Source: Mycolicibacterium vinylchloridicum (GTDB lineage Bacteria > Actinomycetota > Actinomycetes > Mycobacteriales > Mycobacteriaceae). Taken from it: a DNA stretch of 64,000 nt. Below, piece by piece: positions 1 to 8,367 of the stretch. Where the stretch lies: positions 62,001 through 126,000 of the forward strand of contig NZ_JACBJQ010000010.1 in the NCBI RefSeq assembly GCF_013404075.1, given 5' to 3'. The first letter of the stretch is position 1. Each line of letters starts with the position of its first letter. The notes beneath the pieces were generated by a model. That model made no database searches. It was not told the DNA's origin and saw only the letters and a program-made list of their open reading frames with translations. The position numbers were made by a program, and so were the translations under genes.

Positions 1-685
1 AGTGCAGGACGTCGTCGTGTACAGATACCTGCTCCACCGATTCCCGCATGGCCAGAAGGTCTTTGGCGTCCACCACCTGGTTGATCGTCGCTTCCGCCGA
101 CCCCCGCTCGATGCGGCGGCGCAACATCGACGCCTCCTCGGTCTCGGAGAGATAGTTCAGCGCGACCTTGACCGCGAAACGGTCGAGCTGAGCTTCCGGC
201 AGCGGGTAGGTGCCCTCGTACTCGATCGGATTGTCGGTGGCCAGGACGATGAACGGCGAAGGCAGCTGGTGAGTTTCGCCGTCGATACTGACCTGACGCT
301 CGGCCATGGCTTCCAAGAGCGCGGCCTGCGTCTTGGGCGGGGTCCGGTTGATCTCGTCCGCCATCAACAGATTGGTGAAGATCGGGCCGGGGCGGAACTC
401 GAAACGGCCCGATTGCATGTCGTAGATCGTGGAGCCGAGCAGGTCGGCGGGCAACAGGTCAGGGGTGAATTGGACTCGGGTGAAACGCAAACCCAGCGCG
501 GCGGCGAATGAGCGTGCGATCAGTGTCTTGCCCATGCCGGGCAGGTCTTCGATCAGCACGTGGCCGTCGGCCAGCACCGTGGTCAGGATCAGCGTGAGCG
601 CAGCGCGTTTACCCACCACCACGCGTTCGATCTCGTCGAGTACCGCTTCGCAATAGGCCGTCATCGCCGGGGCCGGCATCGTCAT
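1..685 (-). CDS. MoxR-family AAA+ ATPase (3' end outside window)
   Basis: MoxR AAA+ ATPases act as chaperone-like assembly factors, usually encoded with DUF58 and DUF4129 membrane proteins. The reading frame on the minus strand is open to base 1, so about 228 N-terminal residues are visible. A Walker A loop (EDLPGMGKT, residues 46-54), a Walker B (LMADEIN, 107-113) and the MoxR signature EAMAER and TDNP further on are clear. The ATG at 685 overlaps the stop of the upstream gene by 4 nt (ATGA), which fixes the start and implies translational coupling. The C-terminal lid domain and any DUF58 gene would lie beyond the window edge. The family is certain; which MoxR paralogue it is cannot be told. 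Confidence 0.93.
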   Translation of the reverse strand, partial: MTMPAPAMTAYCEAVLDEIERVVVGKRAALTLILTTVLADGHVLIEDLPGMGKTLIARSFAAALGLRFTRVQFTPDLLPADLLGSTIYDMQSGRFEFRPGPIFTNLLMADEINRTPPKTQAALLEAMAERQVSIDGETHQLPSPFIVLATDNPIEYEGTYPLPEAQLDRFAVKVALNYLSETEEASMLRRRIERGSAEATINQVVDAKDLLAMRESVEQVSVHDDVLH

Positions 686-1158
686 ATGTCCCCCATCCGT
701 CGCAGGATCTCCTGGAGCGTGGCGTACCCGGGCCCGGGTTCGCGGCCACGGCCGTGGACGACGTTGTTGGGATCCACCCAGCACCACAGGTCGTCGCCGA
801 ACACGATGCGACCGGTCGCCTGCAGTCCCGCCGGATCTCGCTGCCGGGTGGCGAGCACGAACTCACGCGCCAGCCTGGGCCGTAGATGCCGATCCCAGTC
901 GCCTCGGGTGGCATCGGCCCACTGAATCGTCGACTCGGTGCGAGACCGCCAGCGCCGCAACGCTTCCGCGGGATCGTCAGCGCCAGGCTCAGCGGCGCTG
1001 CGATGTTGTGCCGCATCGAAGCTCAGCCGCGCAGCGAGAAGGAACACCACCAGCGCCAGTCCTGCCGCGGGCAGAACCCATTGCCGTGCACCCAGAACCA
1101 CGGCAAGCACCTCTGCCCCCGCGACCAGGGCCAGGCCCCCGGCCACCAGGCGGATCAC
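682..1158 (-). CDS. Small membrane protein of the moxR operon
   Basis: Protein of 158 residues with two adjacent hydrophobic segments near the N-terminus (about residues 4-20 and 27-43), followed by a charged soluble tail containing DRHLRPRLAREFVLATR. I chose the GTG at 1158 because it overlaps the upstream DUF4129 stop as GTGA; the frame stays open further upstream, but there it only shadows the DUF4129 gene. It sits between DUF4129 and MoxR genes, the place often taken by a membrane partner in these clusters. No function is recognised. Confidence 0.8.
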   Translation of the reverse strand: MIRLVAGGLALVAGAEVLAVVLGARQWVLPAAGLALVVFLLAARLSFDAAQHRSAAEPGADDPAEALRRWRSRTESTIQWADATRGDWDRHLRPRLAREFVLATRQRDPAGLQATGRIVFGDDLWCWVDPNNVVHGRGREPGPGYATLQEILRRMGDI

Positions 1159-2105
1159 ACCGGGCTCCGCAACTCGTCGAGAACGAGGCGCAGTGCGCGT
1201 TCGGCGGCCTCGCGATGACCCTCGTTCATCACGTGCGTGCTGAACCGGGCCTCGGCGAACAGGGCGACGAGTTCGGTTGCGCTGCCGGCGTGGATCGCTT
1301 CGTGCTCGACGGCGCGGGCGAGGACTTCCGATGGGGTGTCCGACTCCAGCGGCGCGGCGCCCGGAGCATTGGCCAGCGCGTGTTCCATCGCCGCATAACA
1401 CGCGATGATGGCCTCGCGCGGCTCGCGGCTGAGGTCACCCACCTCGGCCAGACCCCGTTCGGCGGCCAGGGCCAGCGATCCCGGCCCCGGGGGCACGTGT
1501 TCGGTTGCGGCGTCGCGGGCATCGAGCGGGGTCACCGGCTCACGGCGGCGCACCCGCAGTACGACCATCCCGGCGAGGACCACCACCAGCAGGGCGGCCA
1601 TCGCGAACATCAGATACCAGTAGACCGGGTCAGGGACGTCCGGCTCGGGCGCCGGTAGACGTGGGGTGGGGACCTGACCGGGCGGCGCCGTCCCGGGGGG
1701 CGTGTCGCCTGCCGGGGGTGACGGCGGTCCGCCCCGTAGCTGCGGCAGGCGCACCTGTGCCAGCAATGCGGCGACCAGCAGCCAGGCCAGGATCGCGGCG
1801 ACGATGATGAGAACGAACCGCCAGCTCCGCCGCTCCCTACCGCTCCCGGCACCCGGAACCTCGTAGCGGGCGGCCGGTTTGGCGCGTCGCGGGTCGCGCA
1901 ACGTCGCCACGATCGAGACGATGATCACCAGCAGGCAGGCGATCACCAACGCCAGCATCCCCAGCAGGCCCGCGGTGTGGTCGGCCGGTTGTTCGCGGCT
2001 AGCCGGCTGAGCCCCTGGCAGCTGCCCACGCAACGCCACCCCGAGCAGCAGCACCAAAGCAACCAGTGCGGCCACCCGCACCTGCGCCGCCCTGGTCCCA
2101 GACAT
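1155..2105 (-). CDS. DUF4129-domain integral membrane protein
   Basis: Protein of 316 residues with four predicted membrane segments (about 10-28, 45-67, 95-117, 155-176), a proline-rich extracytoplasmic linker between the third and fourth, and a C-terminal cytoplasmic DUF4129 region ending in the typical ALFAEARFSTH block and an alanine-rich helix. DUF4129 proteins commonly accompany MoxR ATPases and DUF58 proteins, and sometimes carry transglutaminase domains, which this one lacks. It is first of three coupled genes reading leftward to moxR and is divergent from cobG, with 72 nt between the two starts. Confidence 0.85.
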   Translation of the reverse strand: MSGTRAAQVRVAALVALVLLLGVALRGQLPGAQPASREQPADHTAGLLGMLALVIACLLVIIVSIVATLRDPRRAKPAARYEVPGAGSGRERRSWRFVLIIVAAILAWLLVAALLAQVRLPQLRGGPPSPPAGDTPPGTAPPGQVPTPRLPAPEPDVPDPVYWYLMFAMAALLVVVLAGMVVLRVRRREPVTPLDARDAATEHVPPGPGSLALAAERGLAEVGDLSREPREAIIACYAAMEHALANAPGAAPLESDTPSEVLARAVEHEAIHAGSATELVALFAEARFSTHVMNEGHREAAERALRLVLDELRSPV

Positions 2106-2165
2106 CTACGGGCTGCGAACCTCGAAGTCGGTGGCAGCCGTCGCCATGGCCCGAACATACGCCCG

Positions 2166-2171
2166 TACGGT
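2166..2171 (+). promoter_or_regulatory. Predicted -10 box of leaderless cobG
   Basis: TACGGT fits the mycobacterial TANNNT -10 pattern and ends 6 nt before the GTG start of cobG, the spacing expected for a leaderless transcript. No Shine-Dalgarno sequence is visible. Inference only. Confidence 0.4.
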
Positions 2172-2177
2172 GGACGG

Positions 2178-3290
2178 GTGAAGCGTTTGCGCGACGACGA
2201 CGCCTGCCCCGGTGCCCTGCAGGTGCACCAGGCGGCCGACGGCGCGCTCGCCCGGTTGCGGCTGCCCGGCGGAATGATCCGTGCGGCGCAGCTGGAAGCT
2301 TTGGCGCACACGGCCACCGAGTTCGGCAACGGCACTCTGGAGCTGACCGTGCGGGGCAATCTTCAGCTCCGCGGAGTACGCGACGCGGGTGCGGTCGCCG
2401 ATGCCGCTGCGGCCGCCGGCTTGCTGCCATCGCCCAGCCACGAGCGGGTCCGCAACATCGTCGCCTCCCCGCTGTCGGGCCGGGTCGGCGGGATGGCCGA
2501 TGTGCGGCCCTGGGTGACCGAACTGGACAGCGCCATCCAGGCGGACCCCGCCCTGGCGCGACTGCCCGGCCGGTTCCTGTTCGGGCTCGACGACGGACGG
2601 GGCGATATCGCCGGCCTCGGGGCCGACGTCTGCGCGCGTGTGCGCGACGACGGTGTGGCGCTGTTGCTGGCCGGCCGCGACACCGGGATCCGCATCGAAC
2701 CGGCCGAGGTGATCGCCGCATTGACCACCGTCGCCCGCCGGTTCACCGAGATCCGTGGAAATGCTTGGCGGGTAGTGGAATTGGATGACCCGGCCCCGTT
2801 GGTCTCGGATTTCCAGCCGACCGCCGGGGCCGGGGCGACCTGCCCGCCGGTGCTGCGGCCGCCGGTCGGCTGGATCACTCAGGACGACGGCGAGGTGACG
2901 CTGGGCGCCGCGATTCCGTTGGGCGTGCTGGCGGCCCGGCAGGCGGAATTCGTCGCCGCCATCGGCGCACCCGTTGTCATCACGCCCTGGCGCTCTCTGT
3001 TGGTCTGCGATCTGGCCGAAGGGGTGGCCGACACGTCACTGCGGGTACTCGCCCCGATGGGACTGGTATTCGACGAGAACTCGCCGTGGCTGGACATCAG
3101 CGCCTGCGTCGGCAGCCCCGGCTGTGAGAAGTCACTGGGCGACGTGCGCGCCGAGGCGACCCGGGTGGCCGCCGAGGAAGCCATCGACGGGCACGTGCAC
3201 TACGTGGGTTGCGAGCGGGCGTGCGGCAGTCCCCCGGCTGGTCAGGTGTTCGTGGCGACGGCGGAGGGGTTCCGGCCCGCGTCGCGGTAG
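2178..3290 (+). CDS. cobG: Precorrin-3B synthase CobG
   Basis: Converts precorrin-3A to precorrin-3B in the aerobic cobalamin pathway, using a 4Fe-4S cluster and a nitrite/sulfite-reductase-like ferredoxin fold. The 370-residue protein carries RDDDACPGALQ at the N-terminus, a LTVRGNLQLRG half-domain motif and the cluster cysteines at about residues 310, 316, 345 and 349 (C-X5-C-X28-C-X3-C). The frame is open upstream, but the GTG at 2178 gives the family length (the M. tuberculosis protein is about 363 residues). First gene of cobG-cobH-cobIJ. Confidence 0.95.
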   Translation: MKRLRDDDACPGALQVHQAADGALARLRLPGGMIRAAQLEALAHTATEFGNGTLELTVRGNLQLRGVRDAGAVADAAAAAGLLPSPSHERVRNIVASPLSGRVGGMADVRPWVTELDSAIQADPALARLPGRFLFGLDDGRGDIAGLGADVCARVRDDGVALLLAGRDTGIRIEPAEVIAALTTVARRFTEIRGNAWRVVELDDPAPLVSDFQPTAGAGATCPPVLRPPVGWITQDDGEVTLGAAIPLGVLAARQAEFVAAIGAPVVITPWRSLLVCDLAEGVADTSLRVLAPMGLVFDENSPWLDISACVGSPGCEKSLGDVRAEATRVAAEEAIDGHVHYVGCERACGSPPAGQVFVATAEGFRPASR

Positions 3291-3306
3291 GCCGTAGGGT
3301 GATCGC

Positions 3307-3933
3307 GTGCTCGACTACATTCGCGACGCCGCCGAGATCTATCGGCAGTCGTTCGCGACGATTCGCGCCGAAGCCGACCTGACCCCCTTCCCCGGGGATG
3401 TCGCACGCGTCGTCGTCCGGCTGATCCACACCTGCGGGCAGGTTGACGTCGCCGAGCATGTGGCGTTCACACCCGGTGTCGTCGCCGCGACGCATGCCGC
3501 CCTGCTTGCCGGGGCGCCGATCCTGTGTGACTCGTCGATGGTCGCCGCCGGGATCACCGCCGCCCGCCTGCCGGCCGGCAACGAGGTGGTGTCGCTGGTT
3601 GCCGATCCGCGGGCGCCGGAGCTCGCCCGGCGGACCGGGAACACTCGCTCGGCGGCCGGGGTGGAGTTGTGGGCCGAGCGACTGGCCGGAGCCGTGGTGG
3701 CCATCGGCAACGCGCCGACAGCCCTGTTCCGGCTGCTGGAGCTGGTCGACGAGGGTGTGCCGGCCCCGGTGTCGGTGCTCGGTGGCCCGGTCGGGTTCGT
3801 CGGTTCCGCACAGTCCAAGCAGGAGCTGATCGACTCACCGCGCGGGATCGAGTACCTGGTGGTGACCGGCCGCCGGGGTGGCAGCGCAATGGCAGCGGCC
3901 GCGGTGAATGCGATCGCGAGTGAGCAGGAATGA
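3307..3933 (+). CDS. cobH: Precorrin-8X methylmutase CobH
   Basis: Catalyses the C11 to C12 methyl shift that turns precorrin-8X into hydrogenobyrinic acid. The 208-residue length is standard. The conserved catalytic histidine is seen in [10 protein letters not shown] (about residue 43), and the family motifs [10 protein letters not shown] and [13 protein letters not shown] are intact. GTG start 16 nt after cobG. Its TGA overlaps the ATG of cobIJ by 4 nt, so the two are coupled. Confidence 0.96.
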   Translation: MLDYIRDAAEIYRQSFATIRAEADLTPFPGDVARVVVRLIHTCGQVDVAEHVAFTPGVVAATHAALLAGAPILCDSSMVAAGITAARLPAGNEVVSLVADPRAPELARRTGNTRSAAGVELWAERLAGAVVAIGNAPTALFRLLELVDEGVPAPVSVLGGPVGFVGSAQSKQELIDSPRGIEYLVVTGRRGGSAMAAAAVNAIASEQE

Positions 3934-5474
3934 CTGCCGAGTCGACGATGCCGCCCGAGGAACGAGGGCGGAGGAGCAGCGAGGCGATCGGCGTGGGAAC
4001 TCTCTACGGGGTGGGTCTCGGTCCGGGCGATCCGGAGTTGGTGACGGTCAAGGCCGCCCGGATCATCGGCGCGGCCGACGTGGTGGCCTATCACAGCGCG
4101 CGGCACGGTCGCAGCATCGCGCGGCGCATCGCCGAGCCGTATCTGCGGGCCGGCCAGATCGAGGAACATCTGGTCTACCCGGTGACCACCGAGACCACCG
4201 AGCACCCCGGCGGTTATGCAGGCGCGATGGAGGACTTCTACCGCGAGTCGGCCGAACGCATCGCCGCCCACCTCGATGCCGGGCGCGATGTCGCGCTGTT
4301 GGCGGAGGGCGATCCGCTGTTCTACAGCTCCTATATGCACATGCACACCCGGCTGACCGAGCGGTTCAGCGCGGTCATCATCCCCGGTGTCACGTCCGTC
4401 AGCGCGGCCTCCGCGGCGATCGCCACTCCCCTGGTGACCGGCGACGAGGTGCTGTCGGTGCTGCCGGGAACCATGCCGGTACGCGAACTGGCCCGCCGGC
4501 TGGCCGATGCCGACGCCGCGGTGGTGATGAAGCTGGGCCGGACGTATCCACAAGTGCGGGAAGCACTTTCGATGGCAGGCCGCCTCGACGAGGCGTTCTA
4601 CGTCGAGCGAGCCAGCACCGACGCGCAACGGGTACTGCCAGCCGGTGACGTCGACGCCGAATCGGTGCCGTACTTCTCGCTGGCGATCTTGCCGGGCGGA
4701 GCCGGAGGGTCGGCGACATCGGACATCAGTGAGCGAGCCAAGCCCGTCACGAGCGGTGTCACGGTGGTCGGGCTGGGCCCCGGTGACATCGACTGGATGA
4801 CACCGCAGAGCCGCCGGGAGCTGGCCGCGGCCACCGACCTCATCGGCTACGGGCCCTATCTGGACCGGGTGCCCGCGCAGCCCGGGCAGCGCCGGCACCC
4901 CAGCGACAACACCGACGAACCCGCGCGGGCGCGGTTGGCCTGCGAACTGGCCGAGCAGGGTCGCACGGTGGCGGTGGTGTCCTCCGGTGATCCGGGGGTG
5001 TTCGCGATGGCGACCGCGGTGCTCGAGGAGGCCAAGCAGTGGCCGAACGTCGCGGTGCGGGTGATCCCGGCGATGACGGCCGCACAGGCCGTGGCCAGCC
5101 GGGTCGGCGCCCCGCTGGGGCATGACTACGCGGTGATCTCACTGTCCGACCGGCTCAAACCGTGGGACATCATTGCCGCCCGGCTCTCGGCGGCCGCCGA
5201 AGCGGACCTGGTGCTGGCGATCTACAACCCGGCGTCCAAGAGCCGCACCTGGCAGGTCGCGGCGATGCGCGAGCTGCTGTTGGAGCATCGCGAACCGGGC
5301 ACGCCCGTGGTGATCGGCCGCGACGTGGCCGGACCGCACGAGTCGGTGAAGGTCGTGCACCTCGGCGATCTGGATCCCGCCGACGTCGACATGCGCTGCC
5401 TGCTGATCGTGGGCTCGTCGCAGACGCAGTGGTACGGCGACACGGTCTTCACGCCCCGGCGCTATCCTCAATAA
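3930..5474 (+). CDS. cobIJ: Fused CobI/CobJ precorrin methyltransferase
   Basis: A 514-residue fusion of two SAM-dependent uroporphyrin-methyltransferase-type domains. The first (about 28-250, [18 protein letters not shown]) is CobI, precorrin-2 C20-methyltransferase. The second (about 275-512, [16 protein letters not shown]) is CobJ, precorrin-3B C17-methyltransferase. The same fusion exists in M. tuberculosis, where it is named cobI. The ATG overlaps the cobH stop (ATGA). It ends 74 bp before the 13E12/HNH gene, which separates it from the convergent cobK-M-L-SDR operon. Confidence 0.95.
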   Translation: MTAESTMPPEERGRRSSEAIGVGTLYGVGLGPGDPELVTVKAARIIGAADVVAYHSARHGRSIARRIAEPYLRAGQIEEHLVYPVTTETTEHPGGYAGAMEDFYRESAERIAAHLDAGRDVALLAEGDPLFYSSYMHMHTRLTERFSAVIIPGVTSVSAASAAIATPLVTGDEVLSVLPGTMPVRELARRLADADAAVVMKLGRTYPQVREALSMAGRLDEAFYVERASTDAQRVLPAGDVDAESVPYFSLAILPGGAGGSATSDISERAKPVTSGVTVVGLGPGDIDWMTPQSRRELAAATDLIGYGPYLDRVPAQPGQRRHPSDNTDEPARARLACELAEQGRTVAVVSSGDPGVFAMATAVLEEAKQWPNVAVRVIPAMTAAQAVASRVGAPLGHDYAVISLSDRLKPWDIIAARLSAAAEADLVLAIYNPASKSRTWQVAAMRELLLEHREPGTPVVIGRDVAGPHESVKVVHLGDLDPADVDMRCLLIVGSSQTQWYGDTVFTPRRYPQ

Positions 5475-5529
5475 TTTCTTTGGGCTCATTCGCCACAGCG
5501 GTCACATTTCGACGATTCTTGTCGGCTTA

Positions 5530-5545
5530 TCGAACTAATGTTCGA
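5530..5545. promoter_or_regulatory. Perfect mycobacterial LexA (SOS) box
   Basis: TCGAACTAATGTTCGA matches the mycobacterial SOS consensus TCGAAC-N4-GTTCGA at every defined position. It lies 3 nt before the ATG of the HNH/13E12 gene, so LexA would cover the -10 region of what must be a leaderless or nearly leaderless transcript. LexA boxes in front of 13E12-family genes are known in M. tuberculosis, so the gene is probably DNA-damage inducible. Confidence 0.88.
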
Positions 5546-5548
5546 ATC

Positions 5549-6955
5549 ATGTTGGACGCTTTGGACGACGTACTGACAGCCTGGGACAAGGTGGCTGCGT
5601 TGCCGGCCGCCGACATGGCCGCCCCTGAAATGCTGGTCGCGCTCGAGCGAATGGAACGGCTGCGCCGACTGCTGCCCGCGGTCGAACACACCGTCCTGAC
5701 CCAGCTGCAATCACAAACGACACCAGTCGCCGTAGGCGCCAAATCCTGGCGCTCGGTGCTCACCCAGCGCCTCGGGATCAGCAGTGCCGACGCCGGCCAG
5801 CGGCTGGCCGAGGCCGCCGAGCTCGGGCCCCGGCTTTCCATCACTGGGGAGACCCTGCCGCCGGTGCTGCCCACGACCGCCGCCGCCCAAGCCCGCGGGG
5901 AAATCGGGAGCGACCACGTGGCCGTGATCCGGTCGTTCATGGACCATCTGCCCGCAGCCGTCGATGGGGCGACCCGCGAGCATGCCGAAGCTCAACTGGG
6001 AGGGCTGGCGGGCGGACTCACGCCGGAAGGACTGCGCAAAATCGCTCACCAGCTGATGGCCATGATCAACCAGAACGGCAGCCTCGAGGACGAACGCGAC
6101 CAGGCCCGCAAGCGTGGGCTCACCATCGGGCCGCAACAGGTCGACGGCATGAGCCGGGTCACCGGCTGGGTCGACCCGGAACTGCGGGCGGCAATGGACG
6201 CCACCAACGCGAAACTCGCCGCCCCCGGCTACTGCAATCCCGACGACGAAACACCCTGCGTGGACGGCACACCCAGCGAAGCACAGATCACCGGCGACAC
6301 ACGCTCGGCCGCGCAACGCACCCACGACGCACTCAAGACGGTGTGCATCGCCATGCTTTCTTCTGGACAACTCGGCCAGCACAATGGCCTGCCCGTCACC
6401 ATCGTCGCGACAACCACATTGGAACAGCTGACGTCGGCCGCCGGGCTGGCCCACACCGGCGGTGGCAGCTATCTGCCCATGCCGACGCTCATCCGGATGG
6501 CCGCCCGAGCCTACCCCTATCTGACGGTGTTCGAATCGCCAAGAGAGATCAAGCTTTACTACGGGCGCTCTCGGCGTACGGCGTCGCCCGGACAACGCCT
6601 TGCCCTCTTCGCAATCGACAAGGGCTGCACAAAACCCGATTGCACGGCACCCGCCTACCAAACCCAGGTCCACCACGCCAGCAGGGACTTCGCCCTCGGC
6701 GGCAACACCGACATCAACGAACTCACCCTGGCCTGCGGCTGCGACAATCGGATGGTCAACAACGGCCCCGCTGGATGGACCACCCGAAAACGCCGAAAAG
6801 ACAACAGAACCGAGTGGATACCACCACCGCACCTCGATCGCGGACAAACCCGGGTGAACTACTACCATCACCCTGAAGAACTGCTATGCCGCGAGACGCA
6901 CTACCCAGTCGACAGCCTCGTCGACGGTGCCGACCGCGTGCACTCCGGCGGGTAG
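5549..6955 (+). CDS. 13E12-family DUF222/HNH endonuclease-like protein
   Basis: Protein of 468 residues with an N-terminal DUF222 helical domain and a C-terminal HNH region: zinc-type cysteines in CTKPDC, a histidine pair at about 375-376 (QVHHAS), an asparagine (GNTDINELTL) and a closing CGCDNRMV. In most relatives the last part reads C-X2-H-H, so the distal ligand is altered here. This multicopy family is typical of mycobacteria and is thought mobile, though no inverted repeats are visible. The ATG at 5549 was chosen because the SOS box ends at 5545. The frame runs 72 bp into the convergent cobK gene, so the last 20 or so residues are antisense to cobK. In M. tuberculosis this position holds blaC and sigC (from memory). 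Confidence 0.88.
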   Translation: MLDALDDVLTAWDKVAALPAADMAAPEMLVALERMERLRRLLPAVEHTVLTQLQSQTTPVAVGAKSWRSVLTQRLGISSADAGQRLAEAAELGPRLSITGETLPPVLPTTAAAQARGEIGSDHVAVIRSFMDHLPAAVDGATREHAEAQLGGLAGGLTPEGLRKIAHQLMAMINQNGSLEDERDQARKRGLTIGPQQVDGMSRVTGWVDPELRAAMDATNAKLAAPGYCNPDDETPCVDGTPSEAQITGDTRSAAQRTHDALKTVCIAMLSSGQLGQHNGLPVTIVATTTLEQLTSAAGLAHTGGGSYLPMPTLIRMAARAYPYLTVFESPREIKLYYGRSRRTASPGQRLALFAIDKGCTKPDCTAPAYQTQVHHASRDFALGGNTDINELTLACGCDNRMVNNGPAGWTTRKRRKDNRTEWIPPPHLDRGQTRVNYYHHPEELLCRETHYPVDSLVDGADRVHSGG

Positions 6956-7612
6956 CGCCGGCCGGTCGATCATCACGACGGTGACGCCGAGGTCCTTGGC
7001 GGCGGCTAGCTTCGCCGCCGTCAGCGCTCCCCCGCTGTTCTTGGTGACCAGCACGTCGATTCGGTTGTCCCGCAGCAGTGCGCACTCGTCGTCGTAGCCG
7101 TACGGCCCGCGGGACAGCAGCACCTCGTGGTGTCGCGGCAGCGCGTCCGGGTCCGGCGGGGTCACGACCCGGATCAGGAACCACGCGTGACTCCACGTGA
7201 ACGGACGCACCCCGGAACGCCCGGTGGTGAGGAATATCCGGGAGAACCCCTGTTCGGCAACGACTTCTGCGGCCTCGACGTCGGAGGCCACCCGGATCGC
7301 CCCGGCGGGGTCCCACGCCGGTCGGGACAGCACCAGGTGGGGCAATCCCAGGTCGGCGCATGCCTGCGCGGCGTGTGCGGTCATCGTCGCCGCGAACGGG
7401 TGGGTGGCGTCGACGACCGCGCCGATCTGGTTGGCGCCCAGCCATTCCCGCAAACCTGCCACCCCGCCGAAGCCGCCGACGCGAACCGGTCCGGCCGGCA
7501 GCGCCGGGTCGGGCACTCGTCCGGCCAGCGAGCTGACGATGTCGTAGTCCGGGTGCAGCCTGGTCGCCAATGCGCGCGCCTCACCGGTGCCGCCCAACAG
7601 CAGGATCCGCAT
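6884..7612 (-). CDS. cobK: Precorrin-6A reductase CobK
   Basis: NADPH-dependent reduction of precorrin-6A to dihydro-precorrin-6. The 242-residue protein has the N-terminal MRILLLGGTGEARALA nucleotide-binding start, DATHPFAA, the glycine/arginine loop LLSRGPYG and VTKNSGG, all typical of CobK/CbiJ. The ATG at 7612 overlaps the cobM stop by 1 nt (TGATG). Last gene of the SDR-cobL-cobM-cobK operon; its 3' end overlaps the convergent HNH gene by 72 bp. Confidence 0.95.
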   Translation of the reverse strand: MRILLLGGTGEARALATRLHPDYDIVSSLAGRVPDPALPAGPVRVGGFGGVAGLREWLGANQIGAVVDATHPFAATMTAHAAQACADLGLPHLVLSRPAWDPAGAIRVASDVEAAEVVAEQGFSRIFLTTGRSGVRPFTWSHAWFLIRVVTPPDPDALPRHHEVLLSRGPYGYDDECALLRDNRIDVLVTKNSGGALTAAKLAAAKDLGVTVVMIDRPALPAGVHAVGTVDEAVDWVVRLAA

Positions 7613-8367
7613 CAGTGCCTGCTCCCCCGGGTTCTTCCCGAGGAATACAGGTAACTGTCGGTGAACCCTTCTGCGGCAAGCACATCGCCGACGATGATCA
7701 CCGCGGTCTTGGTGATCTCCGCATCGTGCATCTGTCCGGCGATATCGGCCAGGGTGCCGCGCAGCACGACCTCCCGGGGCCAGCTGGCGAACGCGACGAC
7801 GGCGACCGGGGTTTCCGGCAGGTAGCCGCCCTCGATGAGCTGCGGGACGATCGCGTCGATCCGGTGCGCGGCCAGGTGCAGGACCAGCGTGGCGCCGGGC
7901 CGGGACAGGGTGATCAGGTCCTCGCCGTCGGGCATGGCCGTCGACAGGGTGGCCACCCGGGTCAGTGTCACCGTCTGGGCCACGCCGGGGACAGTGAGTT
8001 CTCGCCCGAGTGCGGCGGCAGCGGCGGCGAATGACGGTACCCCAGGCACGATTTCGTAGACGATGCCGAGTGCGTCGAGGTGCCGGCACTGCTCGGCCAG
8101 TGCACTGTAGATCGCGGGATCACCGGAGTGCAGCCGGGCCACGTCGTGTCCGGCGGCGTCGGCATCGGCCAGTTCGGCGATGATCTGCTCCAGGGTCAGC
8201 GGGCCGGTGTCGACGACCTTGGCATCCTCGGGGCACAGTGCGAGAAGATCGTCGGGCATGATCGACCCGGCGTACAGGCACACCGGGCATCGTTGCAGCA
8301 GCCGCTGTCCGCGCACCGTGATCAGGTCGGCCGCGCCGGGTCCCGCGCCGATGAAATACACCGTCAC
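7612..8367 (-). CDS. cobM: Precorrin-4 C11-methyltransferase CobM
   Basis: SAM-dependent methylation of precorrin-4 at C11 to give precorrin-5. The 251 residues match the family length. Visible are the start VTVYFIGAGPGAADLITVRG, CLYAGSIMP, ARLHSGDPAIYSA and VPGVPSFAAAAA. The GTG at 8367 was chosen because it overlaps the cobL stop as GTGA; longer readings are shadows of cobL. Confidence 0.96.
   Translation of the reverse strand: MTVYFIGAGPGAADLITVRGQRLLQRCPVCLYAGSIMPDDLLALCPEDAKVVDTGPLTLEQIIAELADADAAGHDVARLHSGDPAIYSALAEQCRHLDALGIVYEIVPGVPSFAAAAAALGRELTVPGVAQTVTLTRVATLSTAMPDGEDLITLSRPGATLVLHLAAHRIDAIVPQLIEGGYLPETPVAVVAFASWPREVVLRGTLADIAGQMHDAEITKTAVIIVGDVLAAEGFTDSYLYSSGRTRGSRH

Noticed and set aside
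2106..2177. Possible cobalamin riboswitch before cobG
   Set aside because: The gap is only 72 bp, no B12-box sequence is visible, and the start looks leaderless.
3339..5123. 594-residue open frame antisense to cobH and cobIJ
   Set aside because: It is a codon-position shadow of two clearly conserved genes: rich in Arg, His, Gly and Gln, and without any family pattern.
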